Shown here piece after piece: positions 25,803 through 35,300 of a DNA stretch of 64,000 nucleotides (positions within the stretch are counted from its first letter, which is position 1; every line of letters begins with the position of its first letter). The position numbers and the translations under genes are program-made. A model generated the notes under the pieces. The model ran no database searches. It had not been told where the DNA came from and was given only the letters and a program-made list of their open reading frames with translations. Origin of the DNA: Seramator thermalis (lineage in GTDB: Bacteria; Bacteroidota; Bacteroidia; Bacteroidales; Dysgonomonadaceae); the NCBI RefSeq assembly GCF_004138125.1, contig NZ_RXHS01000007.1, positions 62,001 through 126,000 of the forward strand. The letters run 5' to 3'.

Positions 25803-26786
25803 ATGCAATCATCCGAAAAAGCAACACTAAAGAAGGTAATCGAGGAAAAGTCGTCGAAGGAACAAGCGCGACAAACTGTAGATTGGATCTCATCGTCTAT
25901 CGAGGGACAGCAGGCTCTTTCGGAAATGATCGACAGAGATGCATATCTCATGGAAGATGAGTTTCTTAATGTTAAAATATCATCTGTTCAATCCGATAAA
26001 ATTTTATCGAACATTCTCCGAGATATCAGACGTAAGCATATTCGCAAAGTGACGTATGGCGTTGCGGCGGTAGTAATTCCTCTTGTATTGCTGCTCGGAT
26101 GGGTTGTTTTATCGAATCCTGATGCGCAAATTTTTGGAAATCCAACTTACGCCGAAATTTATGTCCCGAGAGGCGACAACGCTCGAATTTTTTTTCAGGA
26201 CGGGACTCAAGCATATCTGAATGCTGACACCAAAATTCGTTATCCCAAAAAATTCGGACTTTTTAAGCGGAAGGTTTTCCTTTCGGGGGAAGCTTATTTT
26301 ATAGTTTCGCCAAACAAACATCGTCCTTTCATCGTCAATACGGGAAGTGCGGACGTTCGCGTTTTAGGAACGTCGTTCAACGTAAAGGCCTATAACGATG
26401 ATGAGCAAATAAAGGTGGTTCTCGATGAGGGAAAGATTACCTTTGATACACCAACCAATCGTTACAAAGTTGCTCCGGGACAACAAATTGTTTACGACAA
26501 AACTGCCGGTGCCTGTACGATACAAAACTTGCCTCAATCTTCCAATATATCATTGTGGAAATATCAAATCACTTACCTTAACGATACACCCCTTTCAGAA
26601 GTTATTCGTACGCTCGAACGCAAATATGACGTATCTTTCCGCATCAAAGACCGTGAGGCCTTAAAATATACCTATACTCTCACTACCCGACAAACATCAC
26701 TCGAAGAAATCTTGTCTGAACTTCAGAAAATTGCGCCTGTGAAATTCATGAAGAAAGGGACAGAAATAGAGGTTTCGCTTTCCTGA
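25803..26786 (+). CDS. FecR-type anti-sigma factor of PUL 1
   Basis: A 327-residue inner-membrane protein. The cytosolic N-terminal part of ~80 residues should hold the sigma factor. A membrane helix follows at ~80-100 (VAAVVIPLVLLLGWVVL). The periplasmic part has the FecR core: IYVPRGDNARIFFQDGTQAY, then RKVFLSGEAYFIV and VLGTSFNVKAYNDDEQIKVV. The end (DTPLSEVIRTLERKYDVSF and later) resembles the DUF4974 domain usual in this group. It would sense the STN domain of the SusC protein encoded next. A terminator-like hairpin follows its stop, separating regulator and structural genes. Confidence 0.92.
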   Translation: MQSSEKATLKKVIEEKSSKEQARQTVDWISSSIEGQQALSEMIDRDAYLMEDEFLNVKISSVQSDKILSNILRDIRRKHIRKVTYGVAAVVIPLVLLLGWVVLSNPDAQIFGNPTYAEIYVPRGDNARIFFQDGTQAYLNADTKIRYPKKFGLFKRKVFLSGEAYFIVSPNKHRPFIVNTGSADVRVLGTSFNVKAYNDDEQIKVVLDEGKITFDTPTNRYKVAPGQQIVYDKTAGACTIQNLPQSSNISLWKYQITYLNDTPLSEVIRTLERKYDVSFRIKDREALKYTYTLTTRQTSLEEILSELQKIAPVKFMKKGTEIEVSLS

Positions 26787-26799
26787 GGCAAATTCGGTA

Positions 26800-26822
26800 A
26801 ACCCTAATTTTTTATTGGGGTT
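26800..26822 (+). terminator. Terminator-like hairpin after fecR-like gene of PUL 1
   Basis: AACCCTAAT at 26800-26808 pairs with ATTGGGGTT at 26814-26822 with one G-U pair around a 5-base T loop, and T-rich sequence follows. It lies 14 bases past the anti-sigma stop. The promoter of susC, probably sigma-factor dependent, should lie between here and 26980. Confidence 0.55.
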
Positions 26823-26979
26823 GCTGTATTTTTATTTAATGTTTTATTTTTTTATTTATTTCCTAATACTTTTTGCTGCCATTCGTGTCAATACAATAAG
26901 TTTAAAAAATCTTCGAGATGTTTTATTTATGAGAATTTAATAACATTTTTTTACGTTTAATTTATTAATACAAAAGACC

Positions 26980-28178
26980 ATGGGAAAAATTCTATCTGGG
27001 AAGCGTGTAATGTTGCTGCTTGGAATCTTTTTGTTTAGTTTGAGCGTTAGTTCGGCGCAAAAAGTGAGTGCAAATTATACGAAAACAAATCTGAAAACCG
27101 TGCTGGAAAGTATTTCAAAACAAACGGGTTACACTCTGGCTTACAGCAAAGAGGTTGTAAACCTAAGCGATGAAGTAACCATCCATGTTACTGATGGAGA
27201 GCTTTCCGATGTCCTTGAGACATTGCTTTCGCCCCGTAATTTGGGTTATGAAATTAAGGATGGGAAAATTTACATCCTTTACAAAAGTCGAGAAAAACAG
27301 TTGACATCGATGGACGTCCCATCGCCTCAACAAAACAATGTGCAGAGTGTAAGTGGAATAGTAACTGATCAGAATGGAGAGCCAATCATCGGGGCCAATA
27401 TTTCGGTAGTTGGTACTACTATGGGTACAATTACTGATGTAGATGGAAAATATTCGATCAATGTACCACGTGGCTCGGTTTTGCGTTTCTCGTACATTGG
27501 CTACGTCGATCAGGAGTTTACGATTACAAATCAGACTACTTTAAACGTCATATTACAAGAAAATGCCGAGTTATTGGATGAACTGGTTGTTATAGGTTAT
27601 GGTGTTCAGAAAAAGAGCGTTGTAACTGCAGCTATTAGTCGAGTGACGTCAGAGGAACTGAATACTGCGCGGCCATCGCGGGTAGAAGACGCATTAAAGG
27701 GAAAAGTGTCGGGAGTTCAAATCACACAAAGCTCGGGGCATCCGGGAGCTGAATCTAAAGTTCGCATTCGCGGTATCGGCACTGTAAATAACAGTGATCC
27801 TCTGTATATCGTAGATGGAATGCCCGTAGACGGTGGAATAAATTACCTTAATCCGGTTGATATACAATCTGTAGAAGTGCTTAAAGACGCAGCTTCTGCT
27901 GCTATTTATGGGGCACGCGCTGCAAATGGCGTAATTTTGATAACAACCAAATCCGGAGAAGGTGCTATTGGGGCCGCAGCAGGGAGACCACTTATCAATT
28001 ATGATTTCAATTACGGGTGGCAAAATCCCTGGAAGAAAAAATCTGTATTGAATGCCCAGGAATACATGATAATTATGAATGAAGCTCAGATTAATGATGG
28101 AAACTTACCAAGATATTCATTCGATCAAATTTCAAATCAAATCAAAGGTACTGATTGGCAAGATGAAACATTTAATTA
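26980..28178 (+). pseudogene. susC: SusC-family TonB-dependent transporter, 5' part (IS-interrupted)
   Basis: First 399 residues of an outer-membrane glycan importer and transducer of PUL 1. A signal peptide ends SLSVSSAQKVSA. The STN signalling domain covers ~28-85 (TNLKTVLESISKQTGYTLAY). A carboxypeptidase-regulatory-like domain spans ~118-195 (GEPIIGANISVVGTTMG). The TonB-box region LLDELVVIGYG is at ~200, then the plug domain with VRIRGIGTVNNSDPLYIVDG. The frame stops at a TAG made by the last two gene bases and the first base of the insertion sequence. With the element and one copy of TAATTA removed, codons read DETFNYDAPVQSH without a break into the second part, giving 1,171 residues. 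The fragment could be secreted but has no barrel. Confidence 0.93.
28173..28178. repeat. Target-site duplication, left copy
   Basis: TAATTA immediately left of the insertion sequence, identical to 29851-29856. The target is itself palindromic. Confidence 0.85.
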
Positions 28179-29850
28179 GGGTCTCCTGAATTCGGTCAAT
28201 CAATTGATATTTAATAAAATAAGTTCGTATTTTCTTGTTATTTTCGGGAAAAAGTCGTACATTTATGGGCAAAACGGCTACATTATGAAATACAACTCGC
28301 AAGCAAAACAACTACGACTTGATATTTTTTCGGGCACACTCGAGAAATCGCTCGATCCATCCAACCGGTGGTATAAATTGGCGAACCTGATGCCTTGGGA
28401 CAAGATTGAACGCATCTACAATAAGAGTCTGCGCAACCAACATAGCGGAGGAGGCAACAAACCTGCCCGCATGGTAATTGGAGCATTGATCATCAAGCAC
28501 AAGATGAATCTTTCGGACGAAGAAACCATCCGGCTCATTGCCGAGAATCCTTACATGCAGTATTTTATCGGATTGGAAGAGTTTACGAGTAAACCGGTAT
28601 TCGATTCGAGTTTATTCGTTTACGTTCGCAAACGCATGAATGTCGAATCAATCAACGAAATGTCGTTAGCCGTGATGGAAGCAGAACGGGGAAAAAGCGT
28701 AGAATCGGAAGGAGGCGGAGGAAATGAAAGCGATAATGCGGATAAGAAGAAAGACGAACGGAAGAATGAAGATGACAGTTTTGTCGATGAAGAAGGCATG
28801 CTTCACAAAGGGAGCATAAAGATAGATGCCACGTGTTGCGATGTGGAAGTCAGGTATCCCACGGATCTTGACCTGCTCAACGATGCCCGAGAAGTCAGTG
28901 AACGTTTGATAGACAAGCTGTGCCGCTTAAGTGGCAGTCCAAAACCACGAACACATCGCAAAAGAGCAAGACACCACTATCTTCAGGTAATCAAGAAAAA
29001 GAGGAAGTCGAAACAACTCATCCGAAAGGGAATCAGACAGCAATTGGGTTATCTGTGTCGTAACCTTCGAAGCATAACCGATATCGTATCGAAAGGCTCC
29101 ACCTCCATGTTCGATTCGCTGACGAAAAAAGAGAAGCAATGGATAGGAACGATCATCAAGGTTTATCATCAACAGAAAGGGATGTATGATACTCACACCC
29201 ATCAGTGCCCCGACAGAATTATCAGTGTGTTTCAACCCCATGTTCGCCCTATTGTCAGAGGGAAATCCAAATCAAAAGTAGAGTTCGGTTCAAAGATAGG
29301 AGTCAGCGTGGTTGGCGGTTACACTTTCATCGATCACTTCAGTTGGGATGCCTATAACGAGTCAGAGGATATGGAGCGGCACATCAAGGCCTATTATGAA
29401 CGTTTCGGATATCTTCCGACCACCTGTTATGCCGACAAGATTTACATGAACAGGGAAAATCGGGCGCTTTTGAAGCGTTACCACATAAGAGCAGCCGGCA
29501 AGCCGTTGGGCAGGCCTTCCAAAGAGATGCAGACAGAAGCCTGCCGGAGGGAAGCAGCCAAAGACGAGGGGAAAAGGAATGAAGTTGAATCTACCTTTGG
29601 AACGGACAAAAGAGTCTATCGGGTAAACAATGTGCGGGCCAAACTTCCCGATACTGCCGACGTGTGGACGGCAGCATGTTTCTTTGTGAAGAATGTTATG
29701 AAGTTCCTCAAAGGGCTTCTTTTTGTCTTATTCGAAAAGATGATGTTGGAGGTTAAGAAAAAATTTTCTGCCATAAATCGGGAACTTCTCTTCTCCCTAA
29801 AAACTGTGGCCTGATATATATGAATTTAAACGGAATTATTCAGTGAACCC
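28179..29850 (+). mobile_element. Complete insertion sequence (IS5/IS1182-like) within susC
   Basis: A 1,672-bp element. Its left end GGGTCTCCTGAAT (28179-28191) and right end ATTCAGTGAACCC (29838-29850) are imperfect inverted repeats, 10 of 13 positions matching. It is flanked by 6-bp TAATTA duplications. It carries a single intact transposase gene in the same direction as the interrupted susC. The perfect duplication and open transposase indicate a recent insertion. The transposase type suggests the IS5 superfamily or IS1182 group; the exact family needs a database comparison. Confidence 0.9.
28285..29814 (+). CDS. IS transposase (DDE type, InsH-like N-terminus)
   Basis: A 509-residue transposase. 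Residues ~1-125 (NRWYKLANLMPWDKIERIY, GGGNKPARMVIGALIIKHKM, ENPYMQYFIGLEEF) match the InsH/DUF772 N-terminal domain of IS5- and IS1182-type enzymes. Residues ~130-170 are a charged, low-complexity insert. The probable catalytic acids are the aspartate in GSIKIDATCCDVEVRYP near 180, the aspartate in TTCYADKIYMNRENRALL near 395, and the glutamate in KRNEVESTFGTDKRVY near 438. The frame is open upstream to 28204, but the ATG at 28285 starts the conserved sequence. The protein looks complete, so the element may still move. Confidence 0.88.
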   Translation: MKYNSQAKQLRLDIFSGTLEKSLDPSNRWYKLANLMPWDKIERIYNKSLRNQHSGGGNKPARMVIGALIIKHKMNLSDEETIRLIAENPYMQYFIGLEEFTSKPVFDSSLFVYVRKRMNVESINEMSLAVMEAERGKSVESEGGGGNESDNADKKKDERKNEDDSFVDEEGMLHKGSIKIDATCCDVEVRYPTDLDLLNDAREVSERLIDKLCRLSGSPKPRTHRKRARHHYLQVIKKKRKSKQLIRKGIRQQLGYLCRNLRSITDIVSKGSTSMFDSLTKKEKQWIGTIIKVYHQQKGMYDTHTHQCPDRIISVFQPHVRPIVRGKSKSKVEFGSKIGVSVVGGYTFIDHFSWDAYNESEDMERHIKAYYERFGYLPTTCYADKIYMNRENRALLKRYHIRAAGKPLGRPSKEMQTEACRREAAKDEGKRNEVESTFGTDKRVYRVNNVRAKLPDTADVWTAACFFVKNVMKFLKGLLFVLFEKMMLEVKKKFSAINRELLFSLKTVA

Positions 29851-29856
29851 TAATTA
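29851..29856. repeat. Target-site duplication, right copy
   Basis: TAATTA immediately right of the insertion sequence, identical to 28173-28178. Joining the gene at one copy restores the susC reading frame. Confidence 0.85.
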
Positions 29857-32173
29857 TGATGCACCTGTTCAATCACATCAACTTAGTATAAGCGGAAATT
29901 CCGAAAAAATATCGTATTTCTTATCAATGGGTTTCTTTGGTCAGGATGGAATTGTTGGTGGTAATTATGGGAAATCAAATTACGAAAGGTGGAGTTTGCG
30001 TACCAATTCTACCTATAAGGTTTTCGAAGAAAAAGATCGAGATTTTGTTAATAGTCTCAAAGTTGGTGTGAATGTCGGCTATTCTCGTGACAATTCCACC
30101 GGTATTGAAACTAACTCTGAATATGGTTCGGTACTTGGAAGTGCATTGGCTTTTAACCCTAGAGTTCCTGTATATGCTCCCGAAACCTCTTCCGATCCAG
30201 ATATTCAATCAGTCGCTTCAATATTAGCGTCTCATCCTTATGCCGTGACCGATAAAAACGGAAATGTATTTTCGATTCCACCCTCAGGATTTCAGGAAAT
30301 AGCCAATCCCGTGGCGATGCTTAACCAACCACGTTCAGATAAGTGGAATTCTGATAAGTTTGTCGGCACATTTTGGGGCGAATTGGATGTGGTGCCTGGT
30401 CTGAAATTTAAGAGTAGTTATGGTTTTGATCTGGCATTTTGGGGCGATGATGGCTATGAATATCCATATTTTTTGGCTACGCAGGGCAAGGATGTGAGCC
30501 AGAGTTCCGTTTGGAGTCAAATGAATCGAGGTTTCAAATGGCAAGTTGAGAATGTATTTACCTACAACAAATTATTTAGGGATGTACATAATCTGACATT
30601 TGTGTTGGGCCAATCAGCTCAAAAATACACTTATCGTCAGGTAGGAGGAAGTGATTATGATTTATTGGGTAACGATCCTGTATTAGCGACTATTAATGCT
30701 GCCACTGCAGATCGAGACAAAGAAAGAATTTATGGTGGCACTGGAGGATATAATTTTACGGCGCTGGCTTCATATTTTGGTCGTCTCGATTACAATTATG
30801 CGGAAAGATATATGTTGCAGGCAACTATTCGAAGGGATGGATCGTCAAGATTTGGGCCTAATAACAAATGGGCTGTATTTCCTGCTCTTTCGTTGGGATG
30901 GAATGTGTTGAACGAACCTTATTTAGAAGAAATTCGCCCGGAATGGATGGATGCTTTCAAACTTCGTTTCAGTTGGGGAAAAAATGGTAATGAAAATATT
31001 GGCAATTTCCGCTATACATCATTGATGGATGGTGGGCAAAATTATTATTTCGGAGGTGGATATGTAGTTTCTTCTGACTCAAAAAACGGAGTGATGCAAT
31101 ATGGAACATCTCCATCGGCTCTGCCAAATCCGAATGTTAGATGGGAGGAATCTGAACAAACGGACTTGGGTTTTGATGCTCGTTTTTTGCGTAATGCCCT
31201 TACGTTTAGTTTCGACTATTTCGTGAAAAATACAAACGGAATGCTGATGGATCAACCAATTCCGAGTTACGTTGGTCAAAGTGCACCGATTGGAAATGTA
31301 GGCGATATGCAAAACCGGGGGCTCGAATTTGAAATTGGATGGAAACAAACTCTCGGCGAATTTAAGTACAATATTTTGGCAAATGCTTCATATCTCAAAA
31401 ACAAATTAATAAAACTTGGGAATGCTTCCGGAGAAGCTATTTATGAGACCGCCGGCGCTTCAGGGTTGGGTAGTTTCATCAAAGGTAAAAATGGAGAAGT
31501 ATGGCCATTCTTTTATGGTTACAAAACTGACGGAATATTCCAAAATATTGAGGAGGTTAATGCTTACGTGAATTCAGACGGAGTGACATATCAGCCTAAA
31601 GCTCAGCCGGGCGATGTCCGTTTTGTTGATTATAATGGAGATGGAGTAATAGATGATAACGATAAGACAAAGATAGGGAAAGGAATGCCGGATTGGACAT
31701 TTGGATTTTCGTTTGGGGCTGAATGGAAGAATTTTGATATGAACTTGTTTTTCCAAGGCGCTCAAGGAAATGATGTATTCGATTTTTCTATGCGAGGGGA
31801 TATTCCTGCAATGAATCGTCCATCGTGGATATTGGAACGCTGGCATGGAGAGGGGACCTCTGATAAGATACCTCGTATGACGAGTGCCGATCCTAACAGC
31901 AACTGGAGATCATCGGATCTTTATATCAAGAACGGCAGCTACTTGCGATTAAAAACGGCACAATTAGGCTATACCTTACCTCAGGTTTTGACAAAGAAAA
32001 TATCCATTCAGCAGCTAAGATTATATGTGTCTGCTGAGAACCTATTCACATTCACCGGTTATAATGGATTTGATCCTGAGGTTGCAACGGGCGAGTATAC
32101 CCGTATCGGAGTCGATAGAGGTGTTTATCCTCAATCAAGAACAATTTATCTTGGAGCGAATGTGTCATTCTAA
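29857..32173 (+). pseudogene. susC: SusC-family TonB-dependent transporter, 3' part (IS-interrupted)
   Basis: The remaining ~771 codons of the interrupted gene, encoding the end of the plug linkage and the whole 22-strand barrel. Typical SusC stretches are LSISGNSEKISYFLSMGFF, QATIRRDGSSRFGPNN, LRFSWGKNGNENIGNF, NRGLEFEIGWKQTLG, DYNGDGVIDDNDKTKIG and the end RTIYLGANVSF. On its own it lacks a signal peptide; the only upstream start in frame is a GTG inside the insertion sequence at 29843, so a functional product is not expected. susD follows 27 bases later. No other frame damage is visible, in keeping with a recent insertion. Confidence 0.93.
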
Positions 32174-32200
32174 CCTATTAATTCTAAATATATAGAAAAA

Positions 32201-33733
32201 ATGAAAAAATATAAATTTATTGCAATCATAGCTACTCTCGTGATAGGAGTTTTTTCTATGATTTCTTGTAGTGACGATTTTTTAAGTGCATCGTCGACCG
32301 AAAAACCCGAGTACGGAGGTGCGGCTACGGAAGGATCGATCCTGTCAAATCTTGCGTCTGCATATCAAATTCTTTTGTTCGACAGTTATGCAAATGGCAA
32401 TTACAATGCGGTTTTATTAATGTCGGATCTGCGGTCAGATGATATTTATAAAGGTGGAGGTAGTGCCGGTGATCAGGAACAATTGTATAAACTGTCGCAA
32501 TTTACATCCACCGCTGCTTCGACACTGGATGGACTCTGGAGTATCTATTTTACGGGTTTAGCTCGAGCTAACAATGTTATCATATCCTGTGAAAATGCTT
32601 CTGGTGTTAAAGAGGAAAAACTGGAACAATATAAAGCTGAGGCTCATTTTCTGAGAGCATATTATGTGCATTTGCTTTGGAAATTTTGGGGTAATATTCC
32701 ATATTTCGAAGAACCACTTTCCAATCCTCCGTATATGGCCAAGCAATTACCGGCTGACTCAATTTACAATAAAATTTTGAAGGATGTTGATTTCGCTTGC
32801 GTTGAAGGAAGGATCCCCATGAAAACCGTTGGAAATGATCTTGGTCGTGTTTCGCGGGCTGCGGCACTTATGTTGCGGGCAAGGGTGGTGATGTATCAAA
32901 AGGATGCTTCGCGTTATGCTCAAGTTACCAATGATATGGCCACAATTATCAATAGCGGAGAATATGAACTCTTCGAAGATTTTGATGCCATGTGGAGAGA
33001 CGAGAACGAATTTTGTAAAGAATCCATTTTCGAAAGCAACCAGCTTCCTGAAGGAAAAACATGGGGAAATTCATGGAGCGGTTATGGCACGAACCTGCCT
33101 GCGTTTATTTCGCCAGCCGATCTCAAAGATCCTAATTCTGTATTCAAAGGAGGTTGGGGCTTTGGCCCTGTGCGTCAGAGTGCTTATGATATGTATGAAG
33201 AAGGAGATGTACGTCGTGATGCTTCAATTAACAAATGGGAAGATGGATCTTATACCGCTCGTTTTCAAAATACCGGTTTGTTTCAACGCAAGTACGCTGC
33301 TCGCGTTGGATATAATCCGCCTCCCGGTGATGTCGATTTAAATTATTGCAACAATTTACGTATTTTCCGCTATGCAGAAACATTATTGAATTACGCCGAA
33401 CTTATAGTGTTACATGGGCAGTTCGAGGTTCAAGGCATTACCGCCCAAGGATGTTTAGATCAAATACGTAATCGCGCAGGAGTTCCTTCAATTACGGCAA
33501 ACATAGAAAATATTAAACTCGAACGCCGTCGTGAATTTTTAGGTGAAGGGATGCGTTTTTGGGATTTGGTAAGATGGGGAGATGCCACAAGTGTTTTGAC
33601 TGAGGATCTGCCTGAACATAATTCTGTACGTACTTTCTCCGAGTGGATGAAATATATACCTATTCCACAAGGTGAGATGGAGAAAACGAAAGGAACCGAA
33701 TTTGAATTGACGCAAAACGGAAATTGGAATTAA
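32201..33733 (+). CDS. susD: SusD/RagB-family glycan-binding lipoprotein of PUL 1
   Basis: A 510-residue surface lipoprotein that caps the SusC barrel and binds glycan. The signal peptide ends SMISCSDDF, with acidic residues after the lipobox cysteine. The SusD fold is seen in YKAEAHFLRAYYVHLLWKFW near residue 145, LRARVVMYQKD near 227, NLRIFRYAETLLNYAELIV near 385, ERRREFLGEGMRFWDLVRWG near 445 and the terminal YIPIPQGEMEKTKG. The gene is intact, lies 27 bases after susC and is followed after 33 bases by the PKD surface protein. With its susC broken, it may be expressed poorly or lack a partner, unless the insertion sequence supplies a promoter. Confidence 0.95.
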   Translation: MKKYKFIAIIATLVIGVFSMISCSDDFLSASSTEKPEYGGAATEGSILSNLASAYQILLFDSYANGNYNAVLLMSDLRSDDIYKGGGSAGDQEQLYKLSQFTSTAASTLDGLWSIYFTGLARANNVIISCENASGVKEEKLEQYKAEAHFLRAYYVHLLWKFWGNIPYFEEPLSNPPYMAKQLPADSIYNKILKDVDFACVEGRIPMKTVGNDLGRVSRAAALMLRARVVMYQKDASRYAQVTNDMATIINSGEYELFEDFDAMWRDENEFCKESIFESNQLPEGKTWGNSWSGYGTNLPAFISPADLKDPNSVFKGGWGFGPVRQSAYDMYEEGDVRRDASINKWEDGSYTARFQNTGLFQRKYAARVGYNPPPGDVDLNYCNNLRIFRYAETLLNYAELIVLHGQFEVQGITAQGCLDQIRNRAGVPSITANIENIKLERRREFLGEGMRFWDLVRWGDATSVLTEDLPEHNSVRTFSEWMKYIPIPQGEMEKTKGTEFELTQNGNWN

Positions 33734-33766
33734 TTTTGTTTCTAATTATTTAAAAGATTTGTCAAT

Positions 33767-35239
33767 ATGAAAAATATACGAAAACAAGGAATTTGGGCGC
33801 TGTTGTTATTATTTATTTTGGCAGCATGTAGTCCACAAGAAGATGATAGATATTCTTTAGGGGAATTGGGGACAGTTACCTCGGAAATTATATCTTTTTC
33901 TCAGACGCCTTCTGCTTCAAGCAATAATGTGATTACTTATGAAAATACTTCCAATTTAAACTTCCCTGTCACGGCCGTCTGGGACTTGGGAAACGGGTCT
34001 TCTGCAAGAGGTAGTAAAGTTACTGCTTCTTATCCCGAAAAAGGGGATTATACAGTAACACTTACTTTGTATGCAGCCGATGGTTCTATGGCGTCAAAAA
34101 GCGTTGTTGTCCACATTGAAGAAGATGACTTCGGCCTTATCAATACCCCGGCATACACCAATTTGACAGGAGGAGCCGATAATCTCAACGGCAAAACATG
34201 GGTGTTTGATCAATACCATGATGGTCATTTTGGGGTAGGTCCGGCCGATGGAGATTCCCCTGAATGGTGGTCGTGTCCGGCTCAAGGAAAAGAAGGCTCT
34301 TCGCTTTACACGCAGAAGTTCACTTTTTTTCAACAAGGAACGAAAATGAAATGGGAGAACAATGGATATATCTATACCAATGCAGCCGGGGTGCAAGGAT
34401 TGGGAAATCCGGCAGGTGTAATAGCGAATCCTGGTGGGGTAGGTGATTTCGATGTGCCATTTGTTCCTAATGCAGATGGCTATAGTTTCAAATTGAATGA
34501 AGAGGATATGACACTCGAATTAAGCGGAGGAGCATTTTTTGGCTTTTATACCGGAACAAGCATTTTTAAAATATACTCGCTTACCGAAACCGAATTGTAT
34601 GTAAAATGCGTGAGCACTGTTGAACCTTCAAATTCATGGTGGTTCCGTTTAATTCCTGAAGAGTTGAATGTGGCTGAACCTCCAGTCGAGAAATTACCTA
34701 AGGCAATTCCATTGTCCGAAACTTTCGAATCAGGCTCACTTACGGTTGATTTCGTAACTCAAGACATGGGCCCATTGAGCGGCATTGTAGATAATCCGGC
34801 GCCTATATCCATCAATACCTCAAATAAAGTGTATCGTTATCAAAAAACGACTGCGTTTTATTCAAATTTATCCTTTACCGCTCCTGATTATAAATTTGAT
34901 TTGACTACGCAGAATAAAATCCGTTTGAAAGTGTATGTTCCTTCTTATAACGATTATGAAACGGAAAATGATGTGGCGGGGGATTGGATTGCCGAAAAAA
35001 GGTTGCGCCCTCAGTTGGCCGTTAAATTGCAAAACAGCGATATGGGGGATAATGCTTGGCAAACACAAACTGAAATAGTAAAGACAAATTTGGTAACTGA
35101 TAGATGGATTGAACTTGAATTCGATTTTAGTAATGTTGCTGATGGTCAGGACTACGATAAAATTGTGATTCAATTTGGAGGAGAAGGTCATGCCGGACAA
35201 GGTTTGTTCTTCTTTGATGATTTTACTTTCAGTGAATAA
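33767..35239 (+). CDS. PKD-domain surface glycan-binding lipoprotein of PUL 1
   Basis: A 490-residue lipoprotein; the signal peptide ends LFILAACSPQEDD. Residues ~38-118 are a PKD-like domain (FPVTAVWDLGNGSSARG, SYPEKGDYTVTLTLYAADG). Residues ~125-300 form a beta-rich domain full of aromatic residues (NLNGKTWVFDQYHDGHFGVG, TKMKWENNGYIY) of the kind seen in laminarin-binding surface proteins. Residues ~315-490 look like a jelly-roll module ending GQGLFFFDDFTFSE. In Bacteroides PULs the gene after susD usually encodes the surface glycan-binding protein; this placement and domain make-up fit that role. No catalytic motif was seen. A strong hairpin separates it from the GH16 gene. Confidence 0.85.
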   Translation: MKNIRKQGIWALLLLFILAACSPQEDDRYSLGELGTVTSEIISFSQTPSASSNNVITYENTSNLNFPVTAVWDLGNGSSARGSKVTASYPEKGDYTVTLTLYAADGSMASKSVVVHIEEDDFGLINTPAYTNLTGGADNLNGKTWVFDQYHDGHFGVGPADGDSPEWWSCPAQGKEGSSLYTQKFTFFQQGTKMKWENNGYIYTNAAGVQGLGNPAGVIANPGGVGDFDVPFVPNADGYSFKLNEEDMTLELSGGAFFGFYTGTSIFKIYSLTETELYVKCVSTVEPSNSWWFRLIPEELNVAEPPVEKLPKAIPLSETFESGSLTVDFVTQDMGPLSGIVDNPAPISINTSNKVYRYQKTTAFYSNLSFTAPDYKFDLTTQNKIRLKVYVPSYNDYETENDVAGDWIAEKRLRPQLAVKLQNSDMGDNAWQTQTEIVKTNLVTDRWIELEFDFSNVADGQDYDKIVIQFGGEGHAGQGLFFFDDFTFSE

Positions 35240-35253
35240 AATAATAATTTGAT

Positions 35254-35280
35254 AGGGCTGCCGCTTTTCACGGCAGCCCT
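35254..35280 (+). terminator. Intra-operon hairpin between surface protein and GH16 genes
   Basis: AGGGCTGCCG pairs perfectly with CGGCAGCCCT around a 7-base loop, 14 bases after the stop of the PKD gene. No long T-run follows, so it may be a partial terminator or an RNA end-stabiliser that lets the SusCD and surface-protein part be expressed above the hydrolases. Confidence 0.65.
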
Positions 35281-35300
35281 AGTTTTACTAGTTTGAGATA

